Shown: positions 1-6,841, counted from the first letter of the stretch. The stretch: DNA of 8,692 nucleotides from JBFIHZ01 sp041601535 (GCA_041601535.1 JBFIHZ010000156.1:1-8692); one strand, 5' to 3'. Program-made: numbers and translations. The notes: generated from the sequence alone by a model not told the origin.

Positions 1-72
1 CTGCTTAAAGCCTCAGTTGGGTTGAGTTATGTTGGCATTGGCGTGCCTCTCGCCATACTGCCTCTTTGTTGA
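1..72 (+). CDS. possible 3' end of a membrane protein gene (partial)
   Basis: Reading frame 1 is open from the first base to a TGA at 70-72 and encodes 23 residues. They are strongly hydrophobic, containing Ser-Val-Gly-Leu-Ser-Tyr-Val-Gly-Ile-Gly-Val-Pro and ending Ile-Leu-Pro-Leu-Cys. That composition would suit the last transmembrane segment of a membrane protein whose gene starts outside the window. The other two forward frames stop within the first 25 bases. The stretch is too short to assign a family, and a chance open frame of 23 codons is not rare in GC-rich DNA. Confidence 0.25.
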   Translation: MLKASVGLSYVGIGVPLAILPLC

Positions 73-181
73 AGTAAATATCCGATATGTGGCTACGAAA
101 TGAATTTTTACTCTGACCCCAAATATCCGCTTTGACCCCAAACTTCTGTTTGCGGCTTAGTAAGCGCCCGAAACCGCGGAC
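73..181. other. AT-richer spacer downstream of the beta-helix gene
   Basis: No gene is seen here. The spacer is visibly richer in A and T than the flanking genes. It holds a 9-bp direct repeat AAATATCCG (76-84 and 121-129) and two TGACCCCAAA copies, listed separately. It also holds an imperfect stem, GCGGCTT (152-158) with AAACCGC (171-177), just past the stop codon of the minus-strand gene. On the minus strand this hairpin has a 12-base loop and no following T run, so it is at best a weak terminator. Confidence 0.4.
110..143. repeat. tandem pair of TGACCCCAAA repeats (left flank)
   Basis: Two copies of TGACCCCAAA lie at 114-123 and 133-142, 19 bp apart. The first is preceded by ACTC (110-113). 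The second continues with a C, giving TGACCCCAAAC (133-143). The reverse complement of the 11-bp form recurs at 1603-1613 on the far side of the beta-helix gene, and a variant of ACTCTGACCCC recurs inverted at 1676-1686. From memory, sequences like ATTTTTACTCTGACCCCAAA are common dispersed repeats in proteobacterial genomes, sometimes near REP-associated transposases. That recollection was not checked. Confidence 0.5.
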
Positions 182-1519
182 TCACTCATCCTCAAACCCG
201 TCTTCATGTATCTCTTCTGGCGGCGCGGAAGCCAGATACTCGGTGGCGCCGGTATCGCAGCCATCATCTGCCTCGCCCACGCCGGGCGCATTAACCGGAC
301 GCATTCCGGTGTTGTTGTTGCCGTAGCCCCGCTGGTCCCGCACTTCGCCAGGGCATGAGCCCTTGTCAATCAATGGGCTGCCCGCCAGTGGCAATACTGT
401 GCGGGTGGGCCCGCCGTTATCCTGCACCACGCCTAACCCGGTGGCCAGCGGAGATACCGCAGTGCCGTTGCGGTCGCCATTGGCCTGTAATCCTGCAGGA
501 AATACCGCGGCCGCACCCTCGTTATTGCCGATAAGGTTATATCCCAGCGTGGTCAGCGTGGCCGAAGCATCGTTATTGATGTCGGTTACGTCGTGATTGG
601 CATTCTCCTCGAAGTTATCGCCCACCACCGTATTGAACAGCGTCAGCGTTCCCGTGTTATGGATGGCGCCGCCAATGTCAGAAGGATCTGTACCCAGCAG
701 CTCGTTTTGCGAGATGGTGCTGTGTTCGATACTGATATCAGCAAGAGATGTAAACGTGTCGATCGCGGTACCGGTATCGTCTGCTTTGTTTTTCAGGAAG
801 GTCGAGCGCGTGATGGTTAGAATTGTAGCGGCACCGACACTGATCGCGCCGCCATCGGAACCGGCTCCATTAGCAATGTTTCCAATAAACAGGCTGTCCT
901 CGATATGTGCGTCCCTGGTTGAAAGCCCCAGGCCGCCACCGCTTTGTAAAGAAATGTTCTTGTTAAATTCAACCCGCCGAAGCGTGACAGTCGTGCCAGG
1001 TGAAACAGCGGTTATCTGGGCACCGCCGCCGGTAAAGGTATCGCTTACACAGGAATCAACGATGAGGTCTTCAAGCAGAATGGTTATGACGCTGTTGATA
1101 AGCAAACATCCACCCATGTCGGCCACGCCGTGAAGCAAACGCAGACCTTTCAGTGTCAGGTGGCCGGTGAAGTATTCGGCATAAAACAGCCGAAAACTGT
1201 CATCGCCACTAAGGGTCAACGCATTCTTGCCGGGACCAATAATCTCCACGGATTCGCTAATCTGGGGCAGCGCGGACGTCAGGGTAATGGTCGGGCCGGC
1301 CACGTTAAAGGTAATCCGGTCATCGCCAGCACCAGCGGCGCAGCCATCAACTGCGGTATCGGCATTGGCTGCTTCGATGGCATCACGCAGTTCACATTCA
1401 CCGGCGGTGCCGGTTCCATCGCTGGTGACATCGACCACGATATCCGCACCATAAGACAGTGGGGAAAAAGCCAGAAGCGAAACGATCGCTGCGGCAGATG
1501 CCAGTGAAGTGATACGCAT
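182..1519 (-). CDS. secreted parallel beta-helix protein, CSLREA-like N-terminus and choice-of-anchor Q-like C-terminus
   Basis: This 445-residue exported protein probably sits at the cell surface or outside the cell. Residues 1-25 form a signal peptide (positive Met-Arg, then a hydrophobic stretch ending near Ser-Tyr-Gly-Ala). Residues 26-52 contain the motif ECELRDAIEAAN, typical of the CSLREA domain found at the start of many bacterial repeat-rich surface proteins. Residues 70-330 are rich in Gly, Thr, Asn and Ile with repeated 'STF/STI..N' turns, as in right-handed beta-helices of the pectate-lyase fold. Residues 366-428 match the choice-of-anchor Q pattern (DNGGPTRTVLPLAGSPLID, then DQRGYG, then CDTGATE). 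The protein ends in an acidic tail with Asp-Gly-Phe-Glu (residues 440-443). No catalytic motif is evident, so an enzymatic or adhesive role cannot be chosen. The ATG at 1519 is supported by AGGGGAG (1524-1530), 4 bases upstream. Family identification is firm; function is unknown. Confidence 0.9.
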   Translation of the reverse strand: MRITSLASAAAIVSLLAFSPLSYGADIVVDVTSDGTGTAGECELRDAIEAANADTAVDGCAAGAGDDRITFNVAGPTITLTSALPQISESVEIIGPGKNALTLSGDDSFRLFYAEYFTGHLTLKGLRLLHGVADMGGCLLINSVITILLEDLIVDSCVSDTFTGGGAQITAVSPGTTVTLRRVEFNKNISLQSGGGLGLSTRDAHIEDSLFIGNIANGAGSDGGAISVGAATILTITRSTFLKNKADDTGTAIDTFTSLADISIEHSTISQNELLGTDPSDIGGAIHNTGTLTLFNTVVGDNFEENANHDVTDINNDASATLTTLGYNLIGNNEGAAAVFPAGLQANGDRNGTAVSPLATGLGVVQDNGGPTRTVLPLAGSPLIDKGSCPGEVRDQRGYGNNNTGMRPVNAPGVGEADDGCDTGATEYLASAPPEEIHEDGFEDE

Positions 1520-1523
1520 GAGA

Positions 1524-1530
1524 CTCCCCT
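1524..1530 (-). promoter_or_regulatory. ribosome binding site of the beta-helix gene
   Basis: On the minus strand this reads AGGGGAG, followed by TCTC and the ATG at 1519-1517. It is a good Shine-Dalgarno match with slightly tight spacing, and it supports the chosen start directly before the signal peptide. Confidence 0.7.
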
Positions 1531-1587
1531 GAAAGATGAATCGGCTGGTTGTTTTCTGTCTGTTGGCTGCTTCAGATTGCCTTTATA

Positions 1588-1616
1588 ACCATACGTACTA
1601 TCGTTTGGGGTCACAA
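1588..1616 (-). promoter_or_regulatory. possible sigma-70 promoter of the beta-helix gene
   Basis: On the minus strand TTGTGA (1616-1611) and TATGGT (1593-1588) are separated by exactly 17 bases. Each matches 4 of 6 consensus positions, and the pair lies about 70 bp upstream of the start codon. The -35-like element overlaps the right-hand repeat at 1603-1613. A second A/T box, TTATAA, lies immediately downstream. The match is modest, so this is a candidate only. Confidence 0.25.
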
Positions 1617-1688
1617 GTTTCAAGCGCTGCCCCGCCCTGCTTCGATACCGCTCCGCGCTTTGATCGGAAAGGAGCGGGGTCGGAGTGG
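1603..1688. repeat. GGGGTC repeats (right flank), inverted relative to 110-143
   Basis: GTTTGGGGTCA (1603-1613) is the exact reverse complement of TGACCCCAAAC at 133-143. Further out, GGGGTCGGAGT (1676-1686) is the reverse complement of the outer left copy ACTCTGACCCC (110-120), with 10 of 11 positions matching. The order inner-then-outer is therefore mirrored on the two sides of the beta-helix gene. The copies are short and G/C-run rich, so chance or independent dispersed repeats remain possible. Confidence 0.45.
1648..1677. repeat. imperfect hairpin, CCGCTCC / GGAGCGG
   Basis: CCGCTCC (1648-1654) and GGAGCGG (1671-1677) are perfectly complementary around a 16-base loop. The loop can pair further through CTTT and AAAG. 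There is no T run after it on the plus strand. It directly abuts the outer repeat at 1676-1686. It could be a REP-like element, a regulatory hairpin, or nothing. Confidence 0.35.
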
Positions 1689-1900
1689 CGTTTGTTATTG
1701 ATGGTCATGGGCGCAAGTTCAAACGGACGCAGCGTGTGCAGCTGAGGCGCGGTGTTGCGTTGGCCTGGTGAAATTGTTGCATTACCTGCGAGCACGCCCT
1801 AAAGCCTTCCGGCACAGTGCTAATATCCAGGCAAGTCCGCAGCCAAGCGTCCGGTAACCCGAAAATCACCTTGTTTGTATTCCCTGTCAGGCCAAAATTA

Positions 1901-3679
1901 ATGAAACGATTCTTTGCATCTTCCCCGTGGTTTGTTCAGTTCCTGCTGGTTATGTCGTTTGCGGCGCCTGCAGCCTGGGGTGCATCCGCACCACAGATTA
2001 AATTTGACCATGTGCATACCTATGCCGAAGTGGTCACCTATCTGAACGAGGTGGTTGAGGCCTATCCCGAGATAAGCAAACTGCACACCATTGGCAAAAG
2101 CTATCTCGGCAAGGATCTGCTGGTACTGGAACTGACCAGCAAGGCCAGCGGTGACGGGCTGGGCAAGCCGGGTTACTGGATTGACGGCAATCTGCACTCC
2201 AGCGAAGTAGCGGGTGGCGAGATAGCGCTGCATACCATCAAGACGCTGACCGGCGGCTATGGCACGGATCCCAAGATCACCGCGGTGCTGGACAACAAGG
2301 TGTTCTACATCATGCCCAAGCTGAATCCGGATGGCTCGGATCACGTGATCACCCGGCCGGATTATCTGCGCAGCGTGGTGCGCCCCTTCGATGATGATGC
2401 CGATGGCGTGCTGGACGAAGATCCCGGCGAGGATCTGAACGGCGACGGGTACATCACCATGATGCGCGTTCGCGACCCTGACGGTTCGCTGCGCACCTCG
2501 CCGCAGGACAAGCGGTTGATGGTGTCCCTCACCGAGGGCGATGATCCGTCGGACTGGCAGGGAGAATGGACCGTTTACACCGAAGGTGTGGATAACGACG
2601 AAGACGGCCAGTTCAACGAAGACGGTGTCGGTGGTATCGACATCAACCGCAATTTTCCGGAAAACTGGCAGCCCCATCCGATCTCCTATCAGCCCGGGCC
2701 GTATCCACTGTCGGAAGCGGAATCGCGGGCGGTGGTCGATTTTCAGCGCCGCTTGCCGAATCTCACCGGCCTGATCAACTACCACATGTCGGGTAACGTG
2801 GCGGTATTCCCGCCGTCCAACCAGCGCGTCGACCCGTTATCGGGCGACAAGGTGCGGGCGCCGTATGAAGACGAGCGGACCTATCAACGGCTGGGCGGCA
2901 AAATTGCTGAGCTGGTCAGGGACGATGTGGAAGTCAACGTGTTCAAGATTCACGGCGCCTCACCAGCCTCCTGGCATGGTTCCATCTGGGGCACCTATGT
3001 GGATTGGGCCTATTTCCAGAATGGCATTTTCAGCTGGATATTCGAATTTGGCGTGTACCCGCAAACCACCGCTGCGTTGCCGGCCCGGCCCAGCGAGCTG
3101 GAGCAGATCCGGATCAGTGACAAGATGGGTGGCCAGCTGTTTGTCGACTGGCAGCCCTACGACCACCCCCAGCTCGGCCGGGTCGAGATCGGCGGTTTCC
3201 TGCGCAAGGTGTATATGCCCAAGTACGGCACCTATACCAGCATCGGTTGCCTGCCCGGCGAGCGCTATGACCGCCTGCTGGAAGCCCATACCAAATGGCA
3301 TCTCTACCTGATGGAGCAGTCACCGCTGGTGCGCGTTACCGAAACCACCATCGAGCCGCTGAATGGGCGGCTGGTGCGGCTGCGTGCGCATATTGAGAAC
3401 ACCGGATTGTTACCTACGTACCTGACGCAACAGGCGCTGGAGATCGACATCGCGCAGCCCGTGCGGGCCCATATTGAATTGAACAATGCGCAGCTGATTT
3501 CCACTGCCGCCGAGTTGCAACTGGGGCATCTCGAAGGCGGCCTGGCCCGCTCCGGCGAGCGCGGAGCCTGGGTCGAGTGGCTGGCGGAACTGAATGAGGA
3601 TGACGCAGCGGCCAGCGCGGTGATCACGGCCGTATCCCAAAAGGGCGGAACCGACCGCAAAACATTGGAGCTGCGCTGA
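1901..3679 (+). CDS. exported M14-family zinc carboxypeptidase
   Basis: This is a 592-residue zinc metallopeptidase of the M14 (carboxypeptidase A-like) family, probably acting on peptides in the periplasm or outside the cell. Residues 1-27 form a signal peptide (Met-Lys-Arg-Phe-Phe, hydrophobic core, Ala-Trp-Gly). Zinc ligands are seen as His99-x-x-Glu102 (in NLHSSE) and His295 (in NYHMSGN). The Asn249-Arg250 pair of the substrate carboxylate site lies in DINRNF, and the catalytic glutamate is Glu382 (in FEFG). Between Glu102 and His295 are acidic stretches at 164-183 and 231-242 resembling calcium-binding loops. After about residue 480 comes a beta-rich tail of unknown role. An in-frame GTG at 1817 would add 28 residues in front of the signal peptide, so the ATG at 1901 is preferred, although its Shine-Dalgarno (CAGG near 1888) is weak. 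The gene is convergent with the next one. Confidence 0.93.
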   Translation: MKRFFASSPWFVQFLLVMSFAAPAAWGASAPQIKFDHVHTYAEVVTYLNEVVEAYPEISKLHTIGKSYLGKDLLVLELTSKASGDGLGKPGYWIDGNLHSSEVAGGEIALHTIKTLTGGYGTDPKITAVLDNKVFYIMPKLNPDGSDHVITRPDYLRSVVRPFDDDADGVLDEDPGEDLNGDGYITMMRVRDPDGSLRTSPQDKRLMVSLTEGDDPSDWQGEWTVYTEGVDNDEDGQFNEDGVGGIDINRNFPENWQPHPISYQPGPYPLSEAESRAVVDFQRRLPNLTGLINYHMSGNVAVFPPSNQRVDPLSGDKVRAPYEDERTYQRLGGKIAELVRDDVEVNVFKIHGASPASWHGSIWGTYVDWAYFQNGIFSWIFEFGVYPQTTAALPARPSELEQIRISDKMGGQLFVDWQPYDHPQLGRVEIGGFLRKVYMPKYGTYTSIGCLPGERYDRLLEAHTKWHLYLMEQSPLVRVTETTIEPLNGRLVRLRAHIENTGLLPTYLTQQALEIDIAQPVRAHIELNNAQLISTAAELQLGHLEGGLARSGERGAWVEWLAELNEDDAAASAVITAVSQKGGTDRKTLELR

Positions 3680-3704
3680 AGGCTTGCTGATTCGGGCTGG
3701 ATTA

Positions 3705-3722
3705 CCCCTGCGGCCGCAGGGG
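3705..3722. terminator. 18-bp perfect palindrome between convergent genes, possible bidirectional terminator
   Basis: CCCCTGCGGCCGCAGGGG is fully self-complementary and lies in the 72-bp gap between the peptidase stop codon and the stop codon of the minus-strand CNNM-type gene. As RNA it could form a 7-bp GC stem with a 4-base loop from either strand. Neither side carries a proper T run (plus side CTGGCGTATTT), so it is not a classical intrinsic terminator. Its position fits a shared transcription barrier or an RNA 3'-end-protecting hairpin. Confidence 0.45.
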
Positions 3723-3751
3723 CTGGCGTATTTACTGCGACAGCGGCGCCC

Positions 3752-4810
3752 CTAATCCTGCTTCAGGTCCTCTTTTACCCCCAGCTTCCTGGCCCGGTCC
3801 CGCCATTTCTTGCGGGCCACATCGCGCATGTCCACGGCCGCATCGCTCTCGTCTACGATTTCCTGGCCCAGCAAAGTCTCCAGGATGTCTTCCAGGGTGA
3901 TCACGCCCTGGATGCCGCCGTACTCATCCACCACCAGGGCCATATGCGCCCGTTGCGCTTGCATGATGCGGAAGGCACGTGCCAGGTTCTGGGTTTCCGG
4001 CAGGGCCGGCAGGGGCCGCCGGTAGGTGCTTAGCGGGTTGTCCTGGTTGCCGCGCGTTTGCGCCAGCAGCAGGTCATAGCGCAACACGAATCCGGTGATG
4101 TTATCCGGCTCATCCTGATAAATGGGTATGCGTGAAAACCGCTGATGTTGCTGCAGGTGGTAAAACTCTTCCACCGTGGTGGTCTCCGGCACCGAGAACA
4201 CCACGGTGCGTGGTGTCATCACTTCGGCCACGGTGGTTTGCCGCAATGCCAACAGGTTTTGCATGACTTCCGATTCGCGCTCGCCCAGCTCACCCTCGCT
4301 GGCACTGAGCTCGGCCATGGCGGCGAATTCCTGCCGGCTGAAACCGCTCAGCGTGGGGCCCTCGGTCATGCCGCCGGTAATCCATTCCGACAGCTTTACG
4401 AACGGATACAGCAGCCAAACCAGAAAGCGCAGCAGGTAGGCGACGGCCGGTGCCAGCTGCCGCCAGTAATGCGCCCCCAGCGTTTTGGGGATGATTTCCG
4501 AGAAAATCAGGATCAGCAGGGTCAGCACGGCTGAGACGATGCCCAGGTAAGCGCTGCCGAATACCACGGTGGCCTGGGCACCGGCACCGGCCGCGCCAAT
4601 GGTATGCGCCACGGTGTTGAGAGTAAGAATGGCTGCCAGGGGCTGGTTGATTTCCGCTTTAAGGCGATGCAACACCTGTCCGGCCGCCGGGCTGCGCCGC
4701 CGCAGCAGGGCAACATAAGCCGGGGTAACGCTCAGTATCACGGCCTCGGCAATGGAGCACAGGAAGGAAAATCCCAGTGCGATCAACACATACAGAATCA
4801 ACAGGGTCAT
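3752..4810 (-). CDS. CNNM/CorC-type (DUF21 plus CBS-pair) membrane protein, probable divalent-cation transporter
   Basis: This is a 352-residue inner-membrane protein of the CNNM/CorB-CorC family, members of which are implicated in magnesium or other divalent-metal efflux. Residues 1-145 form the DUF21 (CNNM) membrane domain, with hydrophobic segments near 2-28, 58-80, 88-104 and 120-140 and the signature SEIIPKTLG (104-112). A linker with an acidic helix (160-190) leads to two CBS domains at about 195-255 (VMTPRTVVFSV) and 262-315 (VVDEYGGIQGVITLEDIL), which in this family bind nucleotides and couple to transport. The protein stops shortly after the second CBS domain with a charged tail, so the C-terminal CorC_HlyC domain seen in many relatives is absent. 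Its start is 48 bp from the stop of the upstream same-strand gene and has no clear Shine-Dalgarno, which suggests co-transcription. The ion specificity cannot be read from the sequence. Confidence 0.92.
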   Translation of the reverse strand: MTLLILYVLIALGFSFLCSIAEAVILSVTPAYVALLRRRSPAAGQVLHRLKAEINQPLAAILTLNTVAHTIGAAGAGAQATVVFGSAYLGIVSAVLTLLILIFSEIIPKTLGAHYWRQLAPAVAYLLRFLVWLLYPFVKLSEWITGGMTEGPTLSGFSRQEFAAMAELSASEGELGERESEVMQNLLALRQTTVAEVMTPRTVVFSVPETTTVEEFYHLQQHQRFSRIPIYQDEPDNITGFVLRYDLLLAQTRGNQDNPLSTYRRPLPALPETQNLARAFRIMQAQRAHMALVVDEYGGIQGVITLEDILETLLGQEIVDESDAAVDMRDVARKKWRDRARKLGVKEDLKQD

Positions 4811-4858
4811 GGTGCGGTTCAGTCTACCCCAGGAAATCGCGCCACGCTGTCCTTTTGC

Positions 4859-5587
4859 TCAGGTCAGCGGCAAACTCGCGAACCAGGCTGCAAAGTCCTG
4901 CCACCAGGCCTGCCGCGTCATGCCAAACAATGCCGGTACCTGTGCGATCACGAACACAGCCAGCATGACCGGGAAAATCCAGCGGGCTGCTGTCAGTTTG
5001 CGCTCCGCCCAGATCAGGCCGACAAAAGCCAGATCGGTCAGCCCAAAGGTGAGCCACTGATAATTCCAGTCCGGGGTATTGTCGGCCCACAGCATCAGCC
5101 GGACCACCACCGGGTCGATCAGGGTGATGCCGGTGCAAATCATAAAACGTGCATGGTGCGGCATGCTTTTACGCATCGCCATGGCCAGTACATAAGACAG
5201 CGCAAACAGCGCGGCCAGGGAGATCTGCAGCCAGAGAACATAGGTTTGAAAGCCGTAACCTGGCCCTTCGGCCCCGCGGATGCGGTAATTGGCCAACAGC
5301 ACTACGGCGATCACGAAGGCCGGTGCCAGCACCAGGGATATCCGCCCCAGCTTACGGTGCAGACGTAATTTCCCGGTACGGATCAGCATGGGTTGTGTGA
5401 TCAGCAGCGCCATCCAGAGGGTGGCCAGGGTGGCGTGCAGGTGGGTGTAAATATTGCTGCCACGCGGGCCAAGCGACAGATAACTGGGCCAGAAGGCCAG
5501 TGTGGCGATAAGGAATGCCGTCAAAAACCAGGGGCCACTGCGGGCCAGGTAAAAATCTCTTGGGGGAATGAGCTTGCCTACGTTCAT
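4859..5587 (-). CDS. polytopic membrane protein with conserved-looking histidines, function unknown
   Basis: This 242-residue integral membrane protein has about seven hydrophobic segments (near 18-37, 50-69, 82-100, 117-138, 147-167, 176-194 and 203-222). Histidines sit at or near membrane boundaries: His49 and His51 (YTHLHATLATLW), His77 (LHRKLGR), and His144-His145 (PHHARFM). The 'H.......W' and 'HRKLGR' patterns recall uncharacterised families such as DUF2306 and b561-like haem proteins, but I cannot assign it to one. An in-frame ATG at 5614 would add nine residues. However, the strong AAGGAG lies inside that extension, 10 bases before the ATG at 5587, so 5587 is the likely start. The CNNM-type gene follows after 48 bp on the same strand. 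Confidence is high that the gene is real and low for any biochemical role. Confidence 0.8.
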   Translation of the reverse strand: MNVGKLIPPRDFYLARSGPWFLTAFLIATLAFWPSYLSLGPRGSNIYTHLHATLATLWMALLITQPMLIRTGKLRLHRKLGRISLVLAPAFVIAVVLLANYRIRGAEGPGYGFQTYVLWLQISLAALFALSYVLAMAMRKSMPHHARFMICTGITLIDPVVVRLMLWADNTPDWNYQWLTFGLTDLAFVGLIWAERKLTAARWIFPVMLAVFVIAQVPALFGMTRQAWWQDFAAWFASLPLT

Positions 5588-5597
5588 CAGATTTCTA

Positions 5598-5603
5598 CTC
5601 CTT
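5598..5603 (-). promoter_or_regulatory. ribosome binding site that fixes the start of the membrane protein
   Basis: AAGGAG on the minus strand lies 10 bases upstream of the ATG at 5587. It falls between that ATG and the upstream in-frame ATGs at 5614 and 5611, so it argues for the shorter protein. Confidence 0.75.
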
Positions 5604-5719
5604 GATATCATCATGGAATCCGGCAGGTTCCGCGAAGATGCATATCGTCCGAATATTCATCTTTATTGTTGGTGGCTAACGGGGCTAAAGTAGCCTATGT
5701 GCCATTGGAATGTAAAATC

Positions 5720-6841
5720 ATGAGCATCGCGTCGGCTGCTTCGAACCGGTCCTGGCTTGTGATTATTGCCCTGCTGTTCGCAAGCCCCGTTTGCGCCAAT
5801 AGCGATACACAACCGCAAACTCAAAATGTGATTTTGCTGACCCTGGACGGGGTGCGCATCCAGGAGATCTTTGCCGGCCTGGATGAAACCATCGCCGCGC
5901 ATGACGAGCAAAAAGTCTATTCGGAAATCCCCCAGGCCCGGTTACGCTACGCCGGCCAGACACCGGAGCAAAAGCGTGCCGCGCTGATGCCGTTTTTCTG
6001 GCAGAAGCTGGCGCCGCAAGGCGTGGTACTGGGCAACGCCCGTCTCGGTAATCACGTCAAGGTACAGAATGCCGTGCTGTGGTCATCGCCGGGGTACGCC
6101 GAGTTGTTGCGTGGCCGGCCGATCCCGGAAATTGCCGATAACAGCAGTGTCCGGCATGCCAGCAAAACGGCACTGGAACTGGCCATGGAACAGTTGTCCC
6201 TGGGCCCGGCACAGGTCGCCCAGATCGGGTCCTGGGAAGGCTTCAAATTGGCCGCGGCCAGCCGGGACGGTGCGTTTGTAAGCGTTGGTGTCTACGATTC
6301 CGTGCCCAAGGAATTTTCCACGCCGGAAATGGATTATCTGGCTGATTTGCGGCGGCAAGTGATGGGCTTGTGGCAGGAAGGCAGCAACGACGTGCTGACC
6401 TTTCGCATGGCACAAGCGTATCTCGAGGCACAACAGCCCCGGCTGATGTGGCTGGCGCTGGTCAATTCCGATGACTGGGCGCATGAAGACCGCTACGACC
6501 GCTACCTGGACTACCTGCATCTTGCCGATTCCCTGCTGGCGGACCTGTGGCACACCCTGCAATCGCTGGATCACTACCGCGGCAAAACCACCCTGATCAT
6601 CACCACGGATCATGGCCGCGGGTTGCAGGGCAGCGACTGGGCCGAGCATGAGGCCACCATTCCCGGCAGCGATGACATCTGGCTGGCCATCATCGGGCCG
6701 GATACGCCCGCCCAGGGGGAATCAACGCAGCCACAGACGGTGTATCAGGGGCAGGTAGCCGCCACCTTGCTGAAATTTCTGGGGGTGGACTACCGGCTGC
6801 TGGGCCCGCAGGCCCTGCCACCGGTAGCGGCGGCGTTTTGA
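5720..6841 (+). CDS. exported alkaline-phosphatase-superfamily hydrolase
   Basis: This 373-residue exported protein has the metal site of the alkaline phosphatase / phosphoglycerate mutase / sulfatase superfamily. A signal peptide covers residues 1-26 (Ser-Asn-Arg, hydrophobic core, Val-Cys-Ala). Candidate metal ligands appear in family order: Asp43 (LLTLDGVR), Asp251-x-x-x-His255 (DDWAH), Asp297-His298 (TTDHGRG) and His310 (WAEHE). The nucleophile position should lie in WSSPGYAELLRG (121-132), with Ser122 or Ser123 the likely residue. Such enzymes hydrolyse or transfer phosphate or sulfate esters, here probably in the periplasm; the substrate cannot be read. The ATG at 5720 precedes the signal peptide and has GGA about 10 bases upstream. 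A TTG at 5666 would add 18 residues in front of the signal peptide and is less likely. It is transcribed divergently from the membrane protein and is followed by a 212-bp gap, so it is probably monocistronic. Confidence 0.88.
   Translation: MSIASAASNRSWLVIIALLFASPVCANSDTQPQTQNVILLTLDGVRIQEIFAGLDETIAAHDEQKVYSEIPQARLRYAGQTPEQKRAALMPFFWQKLAPQGVVLGNARLGNHVKVQNAVLWSSPGYAELLRGRPIPEIADNSSVRHASKTALELAMEQLSLGPAQVAQIGSWEGFKLAAASRDGAFVSVGVYDSVPKEFSTPEMDYLADLRRQVMGLWQEGSNDVLTFRMAQAYLEAQQPRLMWLALVNSDDWAHEDRYDRYLDYLHLADSLLADLWHTLQSLDHYRGKTTLIITTDHGRGLQGSDWAEHEATIPGSDDIWLAIIGPDTPAQGESTQPQTVYQGQVAATLLKFLGVDYRLLGPQALPPVAAAF

Larger units (their letters stand above)
1520..1900. other. 381-bp divergent intergenic region
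   Basis: This region separates the minus-strand beta-helix gene from the plus-strand M14 peptidase gene and must carry the promoters of both. No convincing small gene was found; open frames here lack good ribosome binding sites or recognisable products. It contains the right-flank GGGGTCA-type repeats (1603-1613 and 1676-1686), a 7-bp inverted repeat (1648-1677), a possible minus-strand promoter (1588-1616), and an extended -10-like TGCTAATAT (1818-1826) that could serve the peptidase. That last element has no matching -35 and is weak. Confidence 0.5.

Noticed and set aside
1898..2785. 295-codon open frame on the minus strand opposite the M14 peptidase
   Set aside because: It lies wholly within a gene with clear catalytic motifs. 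Its product shows no recognisable domain and is rich in His, Gln, Arg and Ile as expected of a GC-rich antisense shadow.
4604..5368. 254-codon open frame on the plus strand across the CNNM-type and membrane protein genes
   Set aside because: It spans two real genes on the other strand and has the Gln/His/Arg-rich, low-hydrophobicity composition of an antisense frame.
5588..5719. promoters in the divergent spacer
   Set aside because: Candidate boxes such as TTATTG...TAAAGT (5663-5691) match the consensus too poorly to annotate, although promoters must exist in or near here.
5741..5799. lipoprotein signal at the N-terminus of the phosphatase-like protein (ASPVC)
   Set aside because: The residues before Cys25 (Ser-Pro-Val) do not fit a lipobox, which needs a small residue directly before the cysteine. 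Ordinary signal peptidase cleavage after Val-Cys-Ala fits better.
6083..6649. 188-codon minus-strand open frame opposite the phosphatase-like gene
   Set aside because: It has no domain or ribosome binding site and overlaps a gene with a complete metal-ligand set.
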